From Ilumatobacteraceae bacterium (lineage in GTDB: Bacteria > Actinomycetota > Acidimicrobiia > Acidimicrobiales > Ilumatobacteraceae): a stretch of DNA of 6,089 nucleotides. A program made the translations under genes and the position numbers. Below are positions 5,932-6,089 of the stretch, piece after piece. The stretch spans positions 1 through 6,089 of the forward strand of contig JAENVT010000530.1 in assembly GCA_016650435.1 (NCBI GenBank). Reading direction: 5' to 3'. How positions within the stretch are numbered: the stretch's first letter is position 1; every line of letters begins with the position of its first letter. The notes below the pieces were generated by a model. The model worked only from the letters and a program-made list of their open reading frames with translations, was not told the DNA's origin and did not search any database.

Positions 5932-6089
5932 CGGAGCGATTCTTCCCGGTCAGAGGCCCGCCGCGCCTCTCATTTTCCATACGCTCAGTGGCGATTTTCC
6001 AAAGGCGCCACTTGGCGTTGAGTTCCTCGGGCGATAGCATTGCACCTCGGCCCAGATCAGCTTCGCGCGTGCGCAGCAGGTCTCGGCAG
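5932..6089. other. Region upstream of the ABC pair; possible end of another minus-strand gene, unassigned
   Basis: Two minus-strand frames are open here from the right edge. One ends at TGA 5952-5950, 18 bases before the ABC start, which would suit the 3' end of an operon partner. Its edge-proximal 15 codons are strongly G/C-ending, but the rest is not, and it has several Cys. The other enters from the edge, contains an ATG at 6040 (MLSPEELNAKWRLWKIATER) and reads in a different frame across the ABC start without stopping until 5456. Its codons look more natural between 6040 and 5950, but it cannot continue through the ABC gene as a real protein. I recognise neither. The bases at 5970-6003 are relatively A/T-rich and contain TGGAAAAT twice on the minus strand, so a promoter for the ABC unit is also possible. 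Confidence 0.3.

Noticed and set aside
5456..6040. A 194-codon minus-strand frame overlapping the start of the first ABC gene
   Set aside because: From 5931 down it is the +1 shadow of the ABC membrane domain and becomes Arg- and Pro-rich. Only its first part, upstream of the ABC start, could be real, and that is recorded as unassigned.

Overview
The window is high-GC DNA with tightly packed genes. It reads most naturally as actinobacterial, perhaps close to Acidimicrobiia. That placement is inferred from a pyrR-first pyrimidine operon whose PyrR RNA site abuts the Shine-Dalgarno sequence, a fused CYTH-CHAD protein and the composition; no ribosomal or other marker gene is present. The left ~250 bases do not fit this picture, because they carry two fragments of a PEP-CTERM exosortase-type system that is typical of Gram-negative-like bacteria.

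Layout. Bases 1-120 (minus) hold the first 40 residues of a secreted protein with a signal peptide. Bases 138-317 (minus) hold a 59-residue reading frame that starts exactly like aspartate carbamoyltransferase (PyrB), coupled to pyrR by an ATGA overlap, and ends like a PEP-CTERM sorting signal. Bases 314-847 (minus) are an intact pyrR. Its leader (848-999) holds a well-formed PyrR-binding hairpin directly against the ribosome-binding site, which implies translational feedback by UMP. Bases 1000-2502 (plus, divergent from pyrR) encode a 500-residue CYTH-CHAD protein. It converges, with a 7-base gap, on a two-gene minus-strand unit (5931 to 2510) encoding two half-size ABC exporters that overlap by ATGA. 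Bases 5932-6089 are upstream of that pair and have no securely assigned gene.

How the parts work together. pyrR should sense pyrimidine nucleotides and control itself and the downstream pyr genes, of which only the first ~20 codons of pyrB remain before the sequence switches. The two ABC proteins look like one heterodimeric exporter: the second has Asp in place of the catalytic Glu, and the first has a non-canonical signature (LSAGE). These two changes fall in the same composite ATP site, leaving one active and one degenerate site.

The most notable observations are the in-frame pyrB/PEP-CTERM junction, which is either an assembly chimera or a real rearrangement that destroyed pyrB, and the PyrR binding loop placed for translational rather than transcriptional control. 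I found no CRISPR array, tRNA, rRNA, insertion sequence or clear new defence system.
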